Positions 13,166-25,032 of a stretch of 64,000 bases of DNA are shown here, piece after piece. How positions within the stretch are numbered: position 1 is the stretch's first letter; every line of letters begins with the position of its first letter. The translations under genes and the position numbers were made by a program. A model generated the notes under the pieces. It had not been told where the DNA came from. It saw only the letters and a list, made by a program, of their open reading frames with translations, and did not search any database. Source of the stretch: Megascapheus bottae (Eukaryota > Chordata > Mammalia > Rodentia > Geomyidae); NCBI GenBank assembly GCA_024803745.1, contig JANJXV010000016.1:38855001-38919000 (forward strand). The letters are read 5' to 3'.

Positions 13166-14089
13166 GACTTCCACTGTTTCAACAAGGTTGAAAAGGCTTG
13201 CTAAATGTGAGTACATGCTCTTCAACATTCAGTGGTTGCCAGTGAATTAGGATGCATCTTTTGCAGCCTTTATGACGTGCTTGGTGGACATGGGCCTACT
13301 TCAGGCAGTTCAGCAGCTGCATGCAGGGCTCCCCTCTTCTGCTCTTCTGCTCTCACAAGAAAACCCAACTAACTTTGATCTTCATCTTCCCAGCCTCCAG
13401 AACTGTGGAAGAAAATTATTTATAAACCAATGAGTCTCAGGTGCTTCACTGTAGAACCACAAAATGAAATACAAATAGAAGTGGTGCCAGAATCTGAAAT
13501 ATGCCTTTTTACCCAAAACATCACCTTCCTGATATAGCTGCCTCCAAAAGCAGTAAACATTTTGAATATAAAACGCTATGCTCAAAATTCATATGAATTA
13601 TCTCCAACATAAATCAAAGTTTAGGACCATCAGAATTTACTTAGTGATCATTACATAAGGCAATTAATTATTCATCCTAGCATAGAAATCCCAATTCTCC
13701 TAATTCATTTTCATATAATTATCTCTTTATATTGACAAAGGAAAATCTTGATGTTTTCTTTCTTTTTCATGCCATGGTTTCAGATAAGCTATTTTTGATT
13801 AATTTAGCTGAAAGCTGGAGCCAGTAACTGCTAAATGGCCAATCACAAGCTACCGAAATTCTGCTTCTGCATCTCCTTTTGCCAGAGGCGTGCAAACATC
13901 TGTTGATGACTGTCAGTACGGATCCCAGTCATTTTGTGAGTATTTTGCCACTTCAGAGTTTCCCATTGTCCCATCGATAATATGATGTCTATAGTAATGT
14001 TTTTTTTTTCAATTTGGCCTCTGTGATGATCTTTTTTTCATCTGTTCTACGTTATTAAGGTCATTTAGAGTTTGGACCTTGAGTTAGCG

Positions 14090-14400
14090 TGTCACATGGT
14101 ATCTGGCCTGCTGCTTCCTATCACTCAATGTGTTGTTTCACAAACTTCTGGAAATGCCTAAAATGCTGTGTTCCTATCTTACCATGGTGTTTTTACTTCA
14201 ATCACTTAAATTTGGTTGCTTTATAAAAGTAAAATTAAAGGACCATCAAGAAACTTGTTTAGTTATGAAAAATGTATTTAATAATTTGTACTTACTCAAC
14301 ACATATTGACAGCTCAAGTTTCTTTAATGTTGACTGCTGTGAAAATCGGTGCTAATGTTCATGTTTGCAATAGAATAACTTTTTAAGTTCTGGGTCTCAC
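14090..14400 (-). mobile_element. Possible old L1M fragment
   Basis: On the plus strand the words GGTATCTGGCCTGCTGCTTCC, CTATCTTACCATGGTG and GACTGCTGTGAAAATCGG come in the same order as in antisense L1 ORF2 3' regions (GTCTGGCTTCTTTCACT, CATTGTATGG, GCTGCTATGAACATTGG). Each match is weak, so this could be chance. Confidence 0.3.
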
Positions 14401-15054
14401 CAGCTATCTATAGGTACAATGTTCATTTAAATTTTAAATTTTTGCTTCCATAGAATGATTAATTGTGACTGTTTAAATATAGCAATTAATTTTGAACAGT
14501 GTTTGCATTAATGTTATCATTTATTATTGTCATCTAAGCCAGTGAATTTATTCAAAACTCAAAGTTTTCATATAGTGCACTATGATTTTCCAATTGTCCA
14601 TAGACATTTTATAATACACTTTGAAGCAAAAAATAGCAAATCTATAAATAGCATATATAGTATGATATTTATGGGTCTACACTATCCCAAGATATTTTAA
14701 CACATACCTAAATTTAAAGGAAAAAAAGAAATAATATGATTTCTTTTTGAGAATTCACTCAGCCAAAAAACGAAAAGGAGAAATTGGAATTGCCCTCTCT
14801 TATGAAATGGCTAAAATTGCACACAGAAGATATTGAACAATGACTTCAAAACATTACTCACCAGGCAAAGCCGAGCAATGATCCCTGAAAAGAAATAATA
14901 AGAAGAAACAAATAAATTGAGTTTTCTGAATTTCCAAGGTCAGTTCTCAGATGGAATCATGAGGCTGACACAAGGTCAAGTCTTGTGTTCTTGGTGATTC
15001 TAATCCAGAGAGCAAATCTGGTGGAGGTAGGAGAATAGATCCCGTAGATCAGAG

Positions 15055-15057
<3 letters not shown>

Positions 15058-15136
<79 letters not shown>

Positions 15137-15186
15137 GGGGAGGGAGGGAGGGAGGGAGAGAGGGAGAGAGAGAGAGAGAGAGAGAG
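15058..15186 (+). repeat. Pure purine tract: (GA)n, G15 run, (AGGG)n, (GA)n
   Basis: About 130 bases contain only A and G on the plus strand: roughly 34 GA units, an uninterrupted 15-base G run at 15126-15140, four AGGG units, then more GA/GGGA units. The G run and AGGG units fit the G-quadruplex rule (four or more G-tracts of at least three, loops of one). The GA arms on both sides form an approximate mirror repeat, as in intramolecular triplex DNA. Arg-Glu open frames on the plus strand and Ser-Leu frames on the minus strand are artefacts of it. Confidence 0.97.
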
Positions 15187-15189
15187 GAA

Positions 15190-15908
15190 CAAGACAAAGA
15201 CAGAGTGTAGAAAGGCAGTAAAGCAGTCTCATTACGGATCAGAGAGTATCATAAGGAAATGTTGAAGCTAGACAAGCAATATAGACACAGAAAAAACAAT
15301 CTAATGATCAACATTCTAAGAAAAGTTCACAGATTCGACAAGATAGAAAAAAATCAAACTTACATGATATTATGAAGAGTTCTTAGAGTGAGGAATCAGA
15401 AAACTTGAGAGTGTTGTTCAGTTCCAAGACCAAAGCCTAAAATCAATGTCAATTCAGCTTGTCCTTCAACAAACACAAACTTGTCTGTAGCAACACAAAA
15501 ATATTTACCATCCTAATCAGAGGCAAACTTTATATAGATTGACATTCAAAATGAATTATCTAACACAGAAAATCAGGGGAAATGACATATAATTAATAGA
15601 AAACAAAAGGAATTGGAATGATTGAAGAAATACAACGTGTTAACAATAAAGAAAAAAGAACAAGAGAAAGATGTCACAACTCTACCCTATACATCCCAGG
15701 AGATAAAGGAAATGATAGAATATGTTAGGTAGCTATTAAAACATATTATGCAAAGCCAAATCTAACTATGAAATGTGAAAAGTGCTATGCATGAAATAAA
15801 GACAGTAATAGTCCCAATGCAAAAAGGCCTTATAGAGCTTGGTAACAAATATACTGTCCAAATCAAAACAATGGCAAAAATCAGAGAGACAAACATGCAC
15901 TCAAATAA
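15190..15908. other. A-rich sequence, possible decayed retroelement
   Basis: The plus strand is conspicuously rich in adenine and polypurine words (AAAGAAAAAAGAACAAGAG near 15650), as in the coding strand of L1 or in some retroviral gag regions, but I cannot match it to a defined element. No open frame of useful length survives. Confidence 0.3.
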
Positions 15909-15909
15909 A

Positions 15910-16728
15910 TAAGGTACAGCCGTTCGGAAGCAGTGGTGAGGGATGTCTCGTGTGTAGTGTGTGGCAGCGGAAAGGGAGTTCCGGCTATGCAGTTAAAATC
16001 TGTGTGAGAAGTAACAAGCCAGTTCAAGAAAAGATGGATGCAAAATTCCTATGGGTTCCTATATTACAACTTATGGGGAAAGGCAGTCATGTCGGGTATG
16101 TTTTTGTCCTCGGTATGGTTGTTTAAGAGAACAACGTGATCAGGAATAACTTATCAATCGAGGAGATCTCAGACCAGTACTCTGCTGACTGCTCTGTTCT
16201 AAGATACCTCTTCCTGTCCAAGACTGATGTGAATGTTTTTTTGATGTTGTGGTGTTTTTGTTCTGCTTACTCTCTGTTAGTCATAAAATACCTGAGCAAC
16301 TCCACTGTTGTATCAGTGCGTTTGGAAGGTGATCATTTATGGCAGCCCCGGAGAGAGGTGAGCAGACCAGAATTCATTGCTGGCTGCAAGAGAAAATTTG
16401 ATGACCCATAGAATACCAACCTTCATATAAAAACCTATCTTGTTGTTTCTCTCCTTCATGAACCAAGAAGCCCAGTGGCTATGGAATCATATCTTGGTCA
16501 CACTTATGCCAGAGACAACTGTTCCTGTCAGTATGTAACTGGATATTTCTTGTTTAACCCAATAGATCTGAGGTATTTGATTGTTTAAAATTGTCCTTTA
16601 AAAACAGGGAAAAGGGGGGGAAATGGGGAAGGAGGTAACAATATTTGACAAGAAATAGACTTACTACCTTACATATGTAATTGTATCCCCTCTGTGCATC
16701 ACCATGACAATAAAATAAAATAAAAAAA
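15910..16728 (+). pseudogene. Retrocopy-like block of unknown source with L1-style tail
   Basis: The block stands out from its A-rich flank by higher GC content and several CpGs (CGTTCGG, CAGCGG, TTCCGGC, TCGGG, TCGAGG). It holds two adjacent short open frames (15839-16126 and 16136-16411) in different phases, as expected of a decayed coding region, but I could not recognise the protein. It ends with a G-rich stretch at 16607-16637, a pyrimidine-rich CCCCTCTGTGCATCACC segment, GACAATAAA and a poly-A-like (AAAAT)n tail at 16706-16728. So it looks like an L1-mobilised insertion. It could be an ancient processed pseudogene or an unnamed non-autonomous element. No clear target-site duplication was found. 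Confidence 0.35.
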
Positions 16729-17130
16729 TAGTCTAAATAGATAGAAACACTGAAAAAAATTAACCTGGCATTATAATGCTCCTACAGAAATAGGTTCCGC
16801 ATTGAATATTAAAAAAAATCTTTGGACACAAAAAGTGACTTGTGTGCAGTTAGTAAAACTTGTAAAAAATGCTAATCATGAAGAATTGGTCTATGGCTTT
16901 TCTCTTTAGTTCCTTCAGTGTTCTTATACCTATCTACATGCTATCAAGGAAAACATTTTCTTAAATGGAGAAAATGGACTGCAAAGCAAGTTAAAGGGTG
17001 TAGTAAATAATATTCTGACAATATTTCAAACCATCTTCCTCAGTTCATCTTTTCTATATCATTTGTCACAGATGTATGAACTAAACGATTCCCATTACCT
17101 TTCACAAGTTCCACCAGAATGTTTTGAAGA

Positions 17131-17344
17131 CCCTTTTTTTTTTTCCAGTCCTGGGGCTTGATCTCAGGGCTTGAACACTGTCCTTGGACACTTTTTGCTC
17201 CAAGATAGTGCTCTGCCTTTTGAGCCACAGCACCACTTCTGTTTTGTTCTTGTTTATTTTCTGAGTATGTGGTACCAAGGTATCGAACCTAAGGTTTCAT
17301 GTGTGCTTGGCAAAGCACGCTACCACTAAGCTATGCTTCTGGCC
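17131..17344 (-). repeat. IDL-Geo dimeric SINE
   Basis: On the plus strand it begins with a T-run, CCAGTCCTGGGGCTTGATC (the antisense Geo end), runs through GAGCCACAGCACCACTTCTG and GTATGTGGTACCAAGGTATC, and ends CTACCACTAAGCTATGCTTC. Both monomers are complete. The linker between them is lengthened by a T-rich insertion (about 17239-17262). Confidence 0.9.
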
Positions 17345-18515
17345 AATGGTCACTTTTTAAAATATAAAATTGTATATTCTCATTCTCATAACCCTTGTGC
17401 AGTTAATGCAATTTGTGCATGTATTTTGTAATACTTCTCTCTTAAGAGGAAAACATGTTTATTTATTTTTCTCACATGACTTGATCACATAATATCTACC
17501 ACCATTTCCTGTTCGGTTATATTACCAAATGATTGAAAACATTCATAACAAACAATATATACCACTGCTTTATACTCCAAAGTGCTGTCCTGAGATGTAT
17601 TTCAAAATGCAGAAAAGATAAAGGAAAGTTTCTATTCAACAAATAGAAACAAAGCTCCGAGGAAGAAATGATGGAAAGGAAACCCCAAAACCTCAGCTTC
17701 CATTCTGGAATCGGGGCTCTAAATGCTCCTTCCTGCACTGGTAGCCTGCAGAGGGGAAAGGCAAAGGTCACTTCTGATTGTTTTATTGTTTTATCTGGTA
17801 CACTTTTCACCTACAAGAGAAAGTGAAACATGTCAGCTTTCTTTCACAAAGAAGTATAACACAAATATAACATTGATATTGAAAAGCATCTTTTCTCAAT
17901 AGGGAAATAGAGAGGCCTCAAAGAAATGATGGATCTCTAAGAGACAGACAGAATATCTCAGCTTAGTAAGTTAGTGGTCCTTCAGCTTTTCTTAAGTACC
18001 TCAGTTCTGTCTGTTCACTGGCTGTATGGGAGCCTGGTATTTCTCTGCCCATTAACGAACTTCAAATAGCCATCCTCTTCTGTGAAAGAATATATTTCAA
18101 TTCCATCATAATAGTAAATTTATATCCTTATGCTTCATTGTACATGACACTATTGTCTCCTTCCCCTGAAATGATGTGGTCGTAAAATATTTTCAAATTG
18201 TTATTTTATCTGAAGAAGAAATGTTAAACTAGAGCATTGTTCTTTCTACTTGACAGTGGCCATTTGATTGTTTTAAAGTAACTAATAATGCTGAGTTTCC
18301 TTATTATTTTGCATTTTATATAGAAAACAACAAAATGCAAAAAGGATGAATACGCTGGACAGGATGCCTTATCATTTTAAGAAAATGCAGAAATAATTGC
18401 AGTTTGATCATTATCTGTAAGTTGACCATATCAGAGCTTTATGTACTTAGGTTTATCTGCTCTATTATTTTATTCCTGTGTACCTGTGAGATTTGGATAG
18501 ATACTTTATCCTACC
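17345..18515. other. Unique sequence, no gene seen
   Basis: A minus-strand open frame of 97 codons at 17517-17810 is the only notable one. It has no recognisable motif and no retrocopy signs, so I do not call it a gene. Confidence 0.5.
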
Positions 18516-18529
18516 CAATCAAATCTCAG

Positions 18530-18716
18530 GATGCTGATCCCCTGGAGGGTTAAGCTAGGTATCAGGAGAAACACACCTAAACTCCAAGTTACTCAGGAAA
18601 GCCCCAAATAACCAGCAAAAGCAGGAAATAGCAATTTAGCTCACGTGGTAGAGCACCAGCCATGAGCAAATATAAATTCTAACCTAGAATTTATGGCCTA
18701 GTATTGAAAACTGTGT
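18530..18716 (+). repeat. Diverged SINE with B1-like head and Geo-like tail
   Basis: The left part (CCAAGTTACTCAGGAAAG, disrupted) resembles the B1/7SL-derived CTAGCTACTCAGGAGGC region. The right part AGCAATTTAGCTCACGTGG then GTAGAGCACCAGCCATGAG matches the Geo-type A-box segment of other copies in this window. The copy is old and its left boundary is uncertain. Confidence 0.5.
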
Positions 18717-19007
18717 TAATGTGTTTATTGATAAATAAATGTATGGATATTAGTATGTGGTATTTATTATTATCAGCTGAAATTTTAGCAATGGCTCTCT
18801 CTCTACCTTATCTTTCACAAATTCATCTTCCTGCAGGTGTTTGGGGGCAATTCCTGTAGTTCTGGCTGCTTAGCCAGTGAACTTCTCTCCATTGGTTATG
18901 ACCTTGTCTTGGACCTTTTTAAGCAGCTGACCACTGCTTTTCATTGGTTATTTTGCATTTTTCTATTAATTTGATCTCATTCAACAACCCAGAGCTGACC
19001 AGTTTTG

Positions 19008-19041
19008 TGTTTCTTTTCTTTTCTTTTTTCTTTTTTTTCTG
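19008..19041. repeat. (TTTTC)n pyrimidine tract
   Basis: A TTTTC/TTC-rich run on the plus strand. It may be the A-rich tail of a minus-strand insertion, though no body is recognisable beyond it. Confidence 0.75.
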
Positions 19042-19907
19042 TTTCCCAGGAGGGACTGAAACAATGTTTGCTTGAGGAAATAGAAACTGACAAGTGAAAT
19101 AAAGTGTCATAACCTTGGCTTTATGAGAGTCTTCTTTTTTACTAATCAGTTTTGGATTTTTAGCAATACCTAAAAACATGTCATTCCATGTCTTAGCTAT
19201 GGCACCACCTCATGTGCAGAGCTCGAAGTCATCTTCAGGAGCAGAATACTGTCCTCCAGCTGATGACTTTGGAGTACTCCCCTGCAAAGGAACAGAGGGC
19301 CTCACCAAACCCATTCCATGAAGCCAGGTTCGTTCCCAACATTCTCCATTGATACATTTTATAACCCCCTATCTCATTCATTATATTGATATACTTAAGG
19401 CACTTTCCTCTCAAATGTCTATGAATATTTTAGCAGTGGATTCCACCACTGCATTTGATTTTATTAATTAAATGCAAATGTAAAACAAGGGTAGGCTCAC
19501 AAGAACTAGATAAATATGTTCCTTGATGTAATGAAGACAGATTTATTGCAGTGCATATGTTTCTATATATATTTTATTGCATTCACTACATATATATTTC
19601 TGTAGAACATATCCTCCCATGTGTATGAAGTGCTTGCCTACAGTTTAAAATATTTAAGTACTGACTATGCAATAAAAACAAGGATATATTTAATTTAGTG
19701 AGTCTGTTACTATATATGGTTTATTTTTAAAAAATAAAAGGAAGTTCTATGTGTATATTTGGTGTATTAACAAAAAATATTTCCTTGAAATTGTTTAGTA
19801 TTTAGGTTTCAAGATATTAACCAATTGGCTTTTCCATTTGCTCTTATTTCATTGGTCTTCATAATGTCTACATACAAACCCACATCTGGATCTACCAAAA
19901 CTATTCT

Positions 19908-21035
19908 TTTTTTCATATATTTTGATTGTAATTAATAGAAGGGTTACATGATATTTGCCAGATAGATGGTGCATTAATTCCCATACATTGATACCCTTTC
20001 ACATGTCTTGGTCCCCATTTCCCTCCTCCTCACCCGCACCCCTCATCTTGTTTCCCCCCCTTCCCTATCCAATTTCAAATAACCAAATACAAATATATCC
20101 GATATATCAGGTAACAAAGTGAGATACTGTAACAATATGAGATAACCAAGGGACAACAAAAGAGAAGAGAAATTACATAGTATCATAAGGATAACTATCA
20201 TTCATTACATGGCTTTTGTTTTTATATCCTAGAGAGCCTTTCATTTAGCATCATACTATATGGCCTTTTGTATCAAGGTTTTGCTCTATTGCAAATCTCT
20301 GCTAGGAGAGCCCAAGGTTTCTATTGATAATGACAAATGAGGGAAACCATTGAGCCTAAGTTCCTTTGAGTCTGGCTTACTTCACTTAATATGATTTTTT
20401 CTAAGTCTTTCCATTTCTTAACAAATGGGGTGATGCCATTCTTTCTGACAGCAGCATAGAATTCCATTGTGTACAAATACCACATCTTGTTGATCCACTC
20501 ATCACCTGAGGGACATCTAGGTTGGTTCCATATCTTTGCTATGGTAAACAGTGCTGCAATGAACATTGTTGTGCTGGTGGATTTAGTATGTCCTTGTTTC
20601 TGGATGATTGGGTAAATGCCAAGTAGTGGAATTGCTGGGTCATAGGGGAGCTCTATGTTTAGCCTTTTGAGGCACTGCCATACTGCTTTCCATAGTGGAT
20701 GAATGAGTATGCACTCCCACCAACAGTGTAGTAGTGATCCCTCCTGGCCACATCCCCTCCAGCATCTGTTGTTATTCGTTTTCTTGATCCTGGCCATTCT
20801 AACTGGAGTGAGGTGGAATCTTAGAGTTGTTTTGATTTGCATTTCTTTTATGACCAGAGATGTTGAGCATTTTTTCATGTGTCTATAGGCCATTTTGTTT
20901 CTTCTTCATAGAAGACTCTCTTTAAGTCTTTGGCCCATCTTTTAATGGGATGGTTGTTACTTTGGAGAATAGTTTTGGAGTGATTCAATTTTTTGAGTTG
21001 TTGATATATTTTAGATATGAGGCCTTTGACTTGCA
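19908..21035 (-). mobile_element. L1, 5'-truncated: ORF2 C-terminus plus 3' UTR
   Basis: The open frame at 20321-20893 is the C-terminal 190 codons of L1 ORF2 (endonuclease-reverse transcriptase). It shows [10 protein letters not shown] near its start, the cysteine motif C-x3-C-x7-H-x4-C (CWRGC...HCWWEC), [29 protein letters not shown] and [10 protein letters not shown]. The motif set is complete to the usual end, followed by a 3' UTR with a G-rich block (seen as C-rich at 20016-20060) and a poly-A tail at about 19908-19915. Just before the methionine (about 20895) a one-base deletion shifts the frame relative to the canonical EEEIKMAYR reading, so the copy is dead. Endonuclease and polymerase domains were lost by 5' truncation at about 21035. 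Confidence 0.95.
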
Positions 21036-21407
21036 CAAGATTCAGAGATCAGCTGCCTGAATGCTTTGATAATTAATCTTAGATGTGCAAGGAATGGACA
21101 GGATTCATTGTTTTTTTTTTTCACTTGTCTTCTGCTTGTGCTCAATTAAGGGAGGAATTGTGCTGGAGTCAAATGAAGACGAGAAAAGACAGGATAGATG
21201 GTGAAGTGCAGAATGGATCCCATGTTTATTGTAAATTTTAGTATTTTATTCATTAGAGGTTTTTGTCTTAAATTTGCTTTTTTAAAATATCATATTAAAT
21301 GGTCTTTATCATAGGTGTATAAAAAACAAAATTATAGTTTTAAATTAATAAGACAAAGAAAATTTAACAACTAAACACCTTCAAGTATTCTATATCAGTA
21401 GAAACAA

Positions 21408-21505
21408 AGTTGATCTTCAGAACAATAGTTTTTTGATAGACAGGCATAATTTGTCTCAATTTATAGATAAAGAAACCAAGGTTACGTGCGCTGTCTAGGT
21501 ACAAA
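21408..21505 (-). repeat. MIR SINE fragment
   Basis: The plus strand shows CTTCAGAACAATAG, a TAGACAGGCATAATTTG block and CAATTTATAGATAAAGAAACC. These correspond to the antisense MIR words CTCACAACAACCC, GAGGTAGGTA and CATTTTACAGATGAGGAAAC. Good word order supports the call despite divergence. Confidence 0.6.
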
Positions 21506-22439
21506 ACTCAATCAATCCATCATTCCGCATGTGAGCTTCTCTTGCCATTCTTCTCACTTAATGTATATCTCCAAACACTCAATAGGCACTAGTCCAGGCA
21601 GAAATGTCAGACATCTGTCAGATTAAATAATACCTAGGATCTTTGACATCAGTTAACCTAGCCATGAGTAGAGCTAAAATGGTTTCATGTAGAATGCATT
21701 AAAATTTCATATAAATGGGATTTACATGTGTGCTACGGAGATATGGGGGTTGTTGTTGTTGCTTTAATGATTTGGAAGCCTTTGTGCAGATACGGAAATT
21801 TGTCTCTTGGGTATACAGAAAAATATTCCTTTTATACTTTGAAAGTGTAAAACAGGATAGATTAAATGTAGAGAAGTATGATTAATGACTGTTTCCTCCT
21901 CACCTCTATCCAATCTTTGCACGAATGCTTAAGTGTTAGACGATAAAAGTGTACCCATATAAATTAAGAATGCTGTAGATGAAAGAAAGAGGAGGAAAAG
22001 GGTTATGTTCAATAACACAGAAATATTGAAACATATTCCTTCCTCTGTATTTCAAAAAACTCAGCATTTCTTTGCTGTGATGTCTGCTACTTTATAGTAA
22101 TTATTTCAGGCAACCACTCTCAACTAAGATAGCAATAAAACAATGAGAAAAGAGTTAACTGTGTCTAGTAAAATGTAATATATATTCGGGAGGAACCCTA
22201 CTGCCTGATATCTCACTATAGGACTCTTTAAACCTGGAGAGCAGAGAAAGTCTTCTAGAAATAAAGAACCATGGAATAACAAATTGAATTGACAATTCAT
22301 TATCATGTGACTTATCTGTGCACGAATGAGATGGAATTGTTACTTTTCTCTTAGGTTCCCCTTAAGACCTATTACACTTTTAGTAATGGATGAAATAGCA
22401 AAACAACGACTAAGTGAAGAAAGAAAATAACATATTTAG

Positions 22440-22500
22440 CATGTATTGTATTGCAGGCACTTGGCTATGAGGCTTTACATTTAATCAGATTGAATTTTTT
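22440..22500 (-). repeat. MIR SINE remnant
   Basis: GCATGTATTGTATTGCAGG, CACTTGGCTATGAGGC and TTTACATTTAATCAGATT follow the antisense MIR series (ACTATGTGCCAGGCACTG, GCTAAGC, TTTACATG). It is short and diverged. Confidence 0.45.
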
Positions 22501-22504
22501 TTTC

Positions 22505-24580
22505 TGTTACTCACATCTGAAGCTTGGTTAAATGGTCTCTTGCCAGACCTCAATTATATAACTAGTAACTTGGAAAAAAATTAAAGGACACTGCAAGGTG
22601 AAATGTGTCTTTGAGCTACTATGAGATGAGAAGGGATCTGAGTTATAGTCAGGGCTCATGACTGGAAGCAGCTCTCAAAACACCATCGCTGAGTTGGTAG
22701 AAATGTTACCTAAGTCATGAGCAATTCATTTTCATCGGAGAGTCTTTAAAACCAAAGGAAAGCAAATTTTATCCTGAACACTGGATAATAATCAGGTTAG
22801 CTACTCCATTTTGGAAAAATACTGGTTGTTTCTTTTAATTTCCCATTCAAGTTTAGGAAGAATTTATCTGATTCTAGCTGGAGGAAAGGAAAATGATGCT
22901 CATTAAGACAGCTCAGATTTACCCACACTGCTGCTTGGGAGAAAAGACCAAACAAGGCAGGTGACAAAAGTGCTTAGGGACTCATAAGCCCCGCTTGCTT
23001 GCTTCGTGAGACAGGTGGGTGTAGATTCCTTGCAGTATAAATTACAGACACAGGTGGAGCTCACCTTTCCAAAGGAGTGCTCCTGTCAGAGCCATGGCAA
23101 TGTGATGTGTGGTGCCCGCTCACTGGCAATAACTGAAGTTCAAAAGCACAGCCCAAGTATGGGGGCTTAGCTCGTTGTGTGTTTCCATCATGAAGAGATT
23201 GTCGCACCAGGCTCTTCTGTGCCTGCCTCCATTCGGAGAGAGATATTATTCGAAGGTAATCTCTGAACTGAAATTCTAGACTGAACCAATTAGGAAGCTA
23301 ATAAAACATCAGTGTAGAAAAGGTTAGGCACTAAGCCATTACTGTCGAACAGAAGTATAATTCCTCATAAGTGCCTCTTCTTGGCTCTCATTTCTTCAGA
23401 CTGAGGACATGTTACTGTTGATATATACATGGGTGTTTTGCGATTATGTATGCCATAGACTTTCCTAGCTGATAAACATTGGGATACATATAATGTATAA
23501 ATTTGGAAGTTCAACATTGTTTGACCCTAACCTGGTGAAGTGTTCTTAGAATCTAAAATACGGTAATGTATTTGATAGTGGTTATACTCTGGAAAGGCTG
23601 TATAACTTTGAAATTATATTTACTCATCTGTAATGTTATACTCTTGATTAATTATTGACAATTTGATAAGCCAGGTTATCACATGAAAACCCAAATAATG
23701 TCGAATGAAATCCCATTATGTATTCAAATATGCAAATATAATACATTTATGTATGCATATATATAAGCAGAGAAAAAAAGAAGCAATAAAGAGAAAATGT
23801 GAGGGCTTAAGCGTTATTAATAAATGCTTCCAATGAAATAATGTCTGGTAAGTATGCAGAACACAGCTTCTGCAATATTGAGAGGATTCAGTGATAACCA
23901 TTTGAATGACAGTAACATGGATTTTAGTTTTACATGGGCAGTCACTTGAGAACTAATCAAAAAAAGATAGGGTAATTTTTTTAAGGCATGCAATATTTAA
24001 ATATATTTGTTAGCTGTAACAGAAACATTAAATTTGTGGTATATGACAAATGACCTGGAAGTAAGGGAATTTGAAGTGATAACCATAGAGTTTAATGAGT
24101 GAACTTTAGCTCCAGCTACAACCTTCAACAGAGTACCTGGGGGGAGGTGTTGAGGCGCTTTCAGCTCCAAGAGCCAAGTAGGAGAATCAGTCAGGTGAGA
24201 AGGGAAATTGCTTCCTTCTGATTAGAACAGAGAGCCAGGGGAATTTGTTCTGCTGATGAGCAGGCATGTAACATAATAGAGATTTTTTTCCCCCTTTCTG
24301 TTTCTGCCTGAAGAGAGAGAGAAAGAAAAGAAGTCTTATAAGGAAGATTAAGGGGAAATAGAGCAAGGACTTTCTGGGTGATTAGAAAAACCAGGAAAGC
24401 AAAAAAGGATAAGCATCTCTCTAACAGACCTCAGGAATGGACAGGATCCCGTTTGTTCCTAGCAGAAAAGTCACTCACATGTTCTTTCACACTCAGTTGC
24501 TTCCGGATCTCTAACTCACTGTTACATCAGTGATCCAGGAGTTTGTTTTGATCTGAACTTATCTCCTAAAGGCAGCATGA
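22505..24580. other. Unique sequence, no gene seen
   Basis: No recognised repeats or genes. A slightly GC-richer stretch at 22910-23270 has no open frame or motif I can name. Confidence 0.5.
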
Positions 24581-24584
24581 GACT

Positions 24585-24685
24585 GTGGGGAAAGAAATGG
24601 CTTTTCACTCAGGTGGACTGGGATATCTATATATAGATCTGGCAGAAATCATCTAACTTCTTGAGGCTCTTTATTCATTTTTAAA
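24585..24685 (+). repeat. Probable MIR fragment
   Basis: CAGGTGGACTGGGATATC, GGCAGAAATC, then TAACTTCTTGAGGCTC and TTTATTCATTTTTAAATG track MIR (GACTGCCTGGGTTC, TAACCTCTCTGAGCCTCAG, TTTCCTCATCTGTAAAATG). Confidence 0.5.
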
Positions 24686-24761
24686 TGAAAAGTTGAAATA
24701 ATTACATTCCAGAGAACAATACTCAAATAATGCTAATTCTAATCCAACATCAAAGATTATG

Positions 24762-25000
24762 CTTTTTTTGTTTGTTTTGGTCCATTGTGGGGCTTGAACT
24801 CTGAGCCTGGGCACCATCCTGGAGCTGTTCAGCTCAAGGCTAGGACTCTGCTCTTGAGCCACAGCTCTACGTCTGGTTTTCTGGAAATAAGAGGCTCAAG
24901 GACTTTCAGGCCTATGCTGACTTTGAACCGTGATATTCAGATCTCAGCCACCTGAATCGCTAGGATTACAGGTGCTAGCCACCAGCTCCCAGCTTTCTAA
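24762..25000 (-). repeat. SINE with B1-like head and Geo-like tail
   Basis: Read on the minus strand it begins AGCTGGGAGCTGGTGGCTAG, then GCACCTGTAATCCTAGCG and GGCTGAGATCTG, which is 7SL/B1-like and includes the B1 promoter words. After CAGAAAACCAGACG comes a Geo-like half, GTAGAGCTGTGGCTCAAGAG through CTCAGAGTTCAAGCCCC, and an A-rich tail (T's at 24763-24779). This is a clear chimera: the head is unlike the ID head of IDL-Geo, while the right half is closely alike. Confidence 0.85.
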
Positions 25001-25032
25001 GATTATTCTTTTGGTTAAAAAAATATTTTTAT

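Noticed and set aside
15000..15265. Arg-Glu and Ser-Leu rich open frames
   Set aside because: They are translations of the GA/G purine tract in different frames, with no independent coding evidence.
20321..20893. 190-codon open frame as a possible host gene
   Set aside because: Its motifs (C-x3-C-x7-H-x4-[26 protein letters not shown]) are those of the L1 ORF2 C-terminus, and a 3' UTR and poly-A follow.
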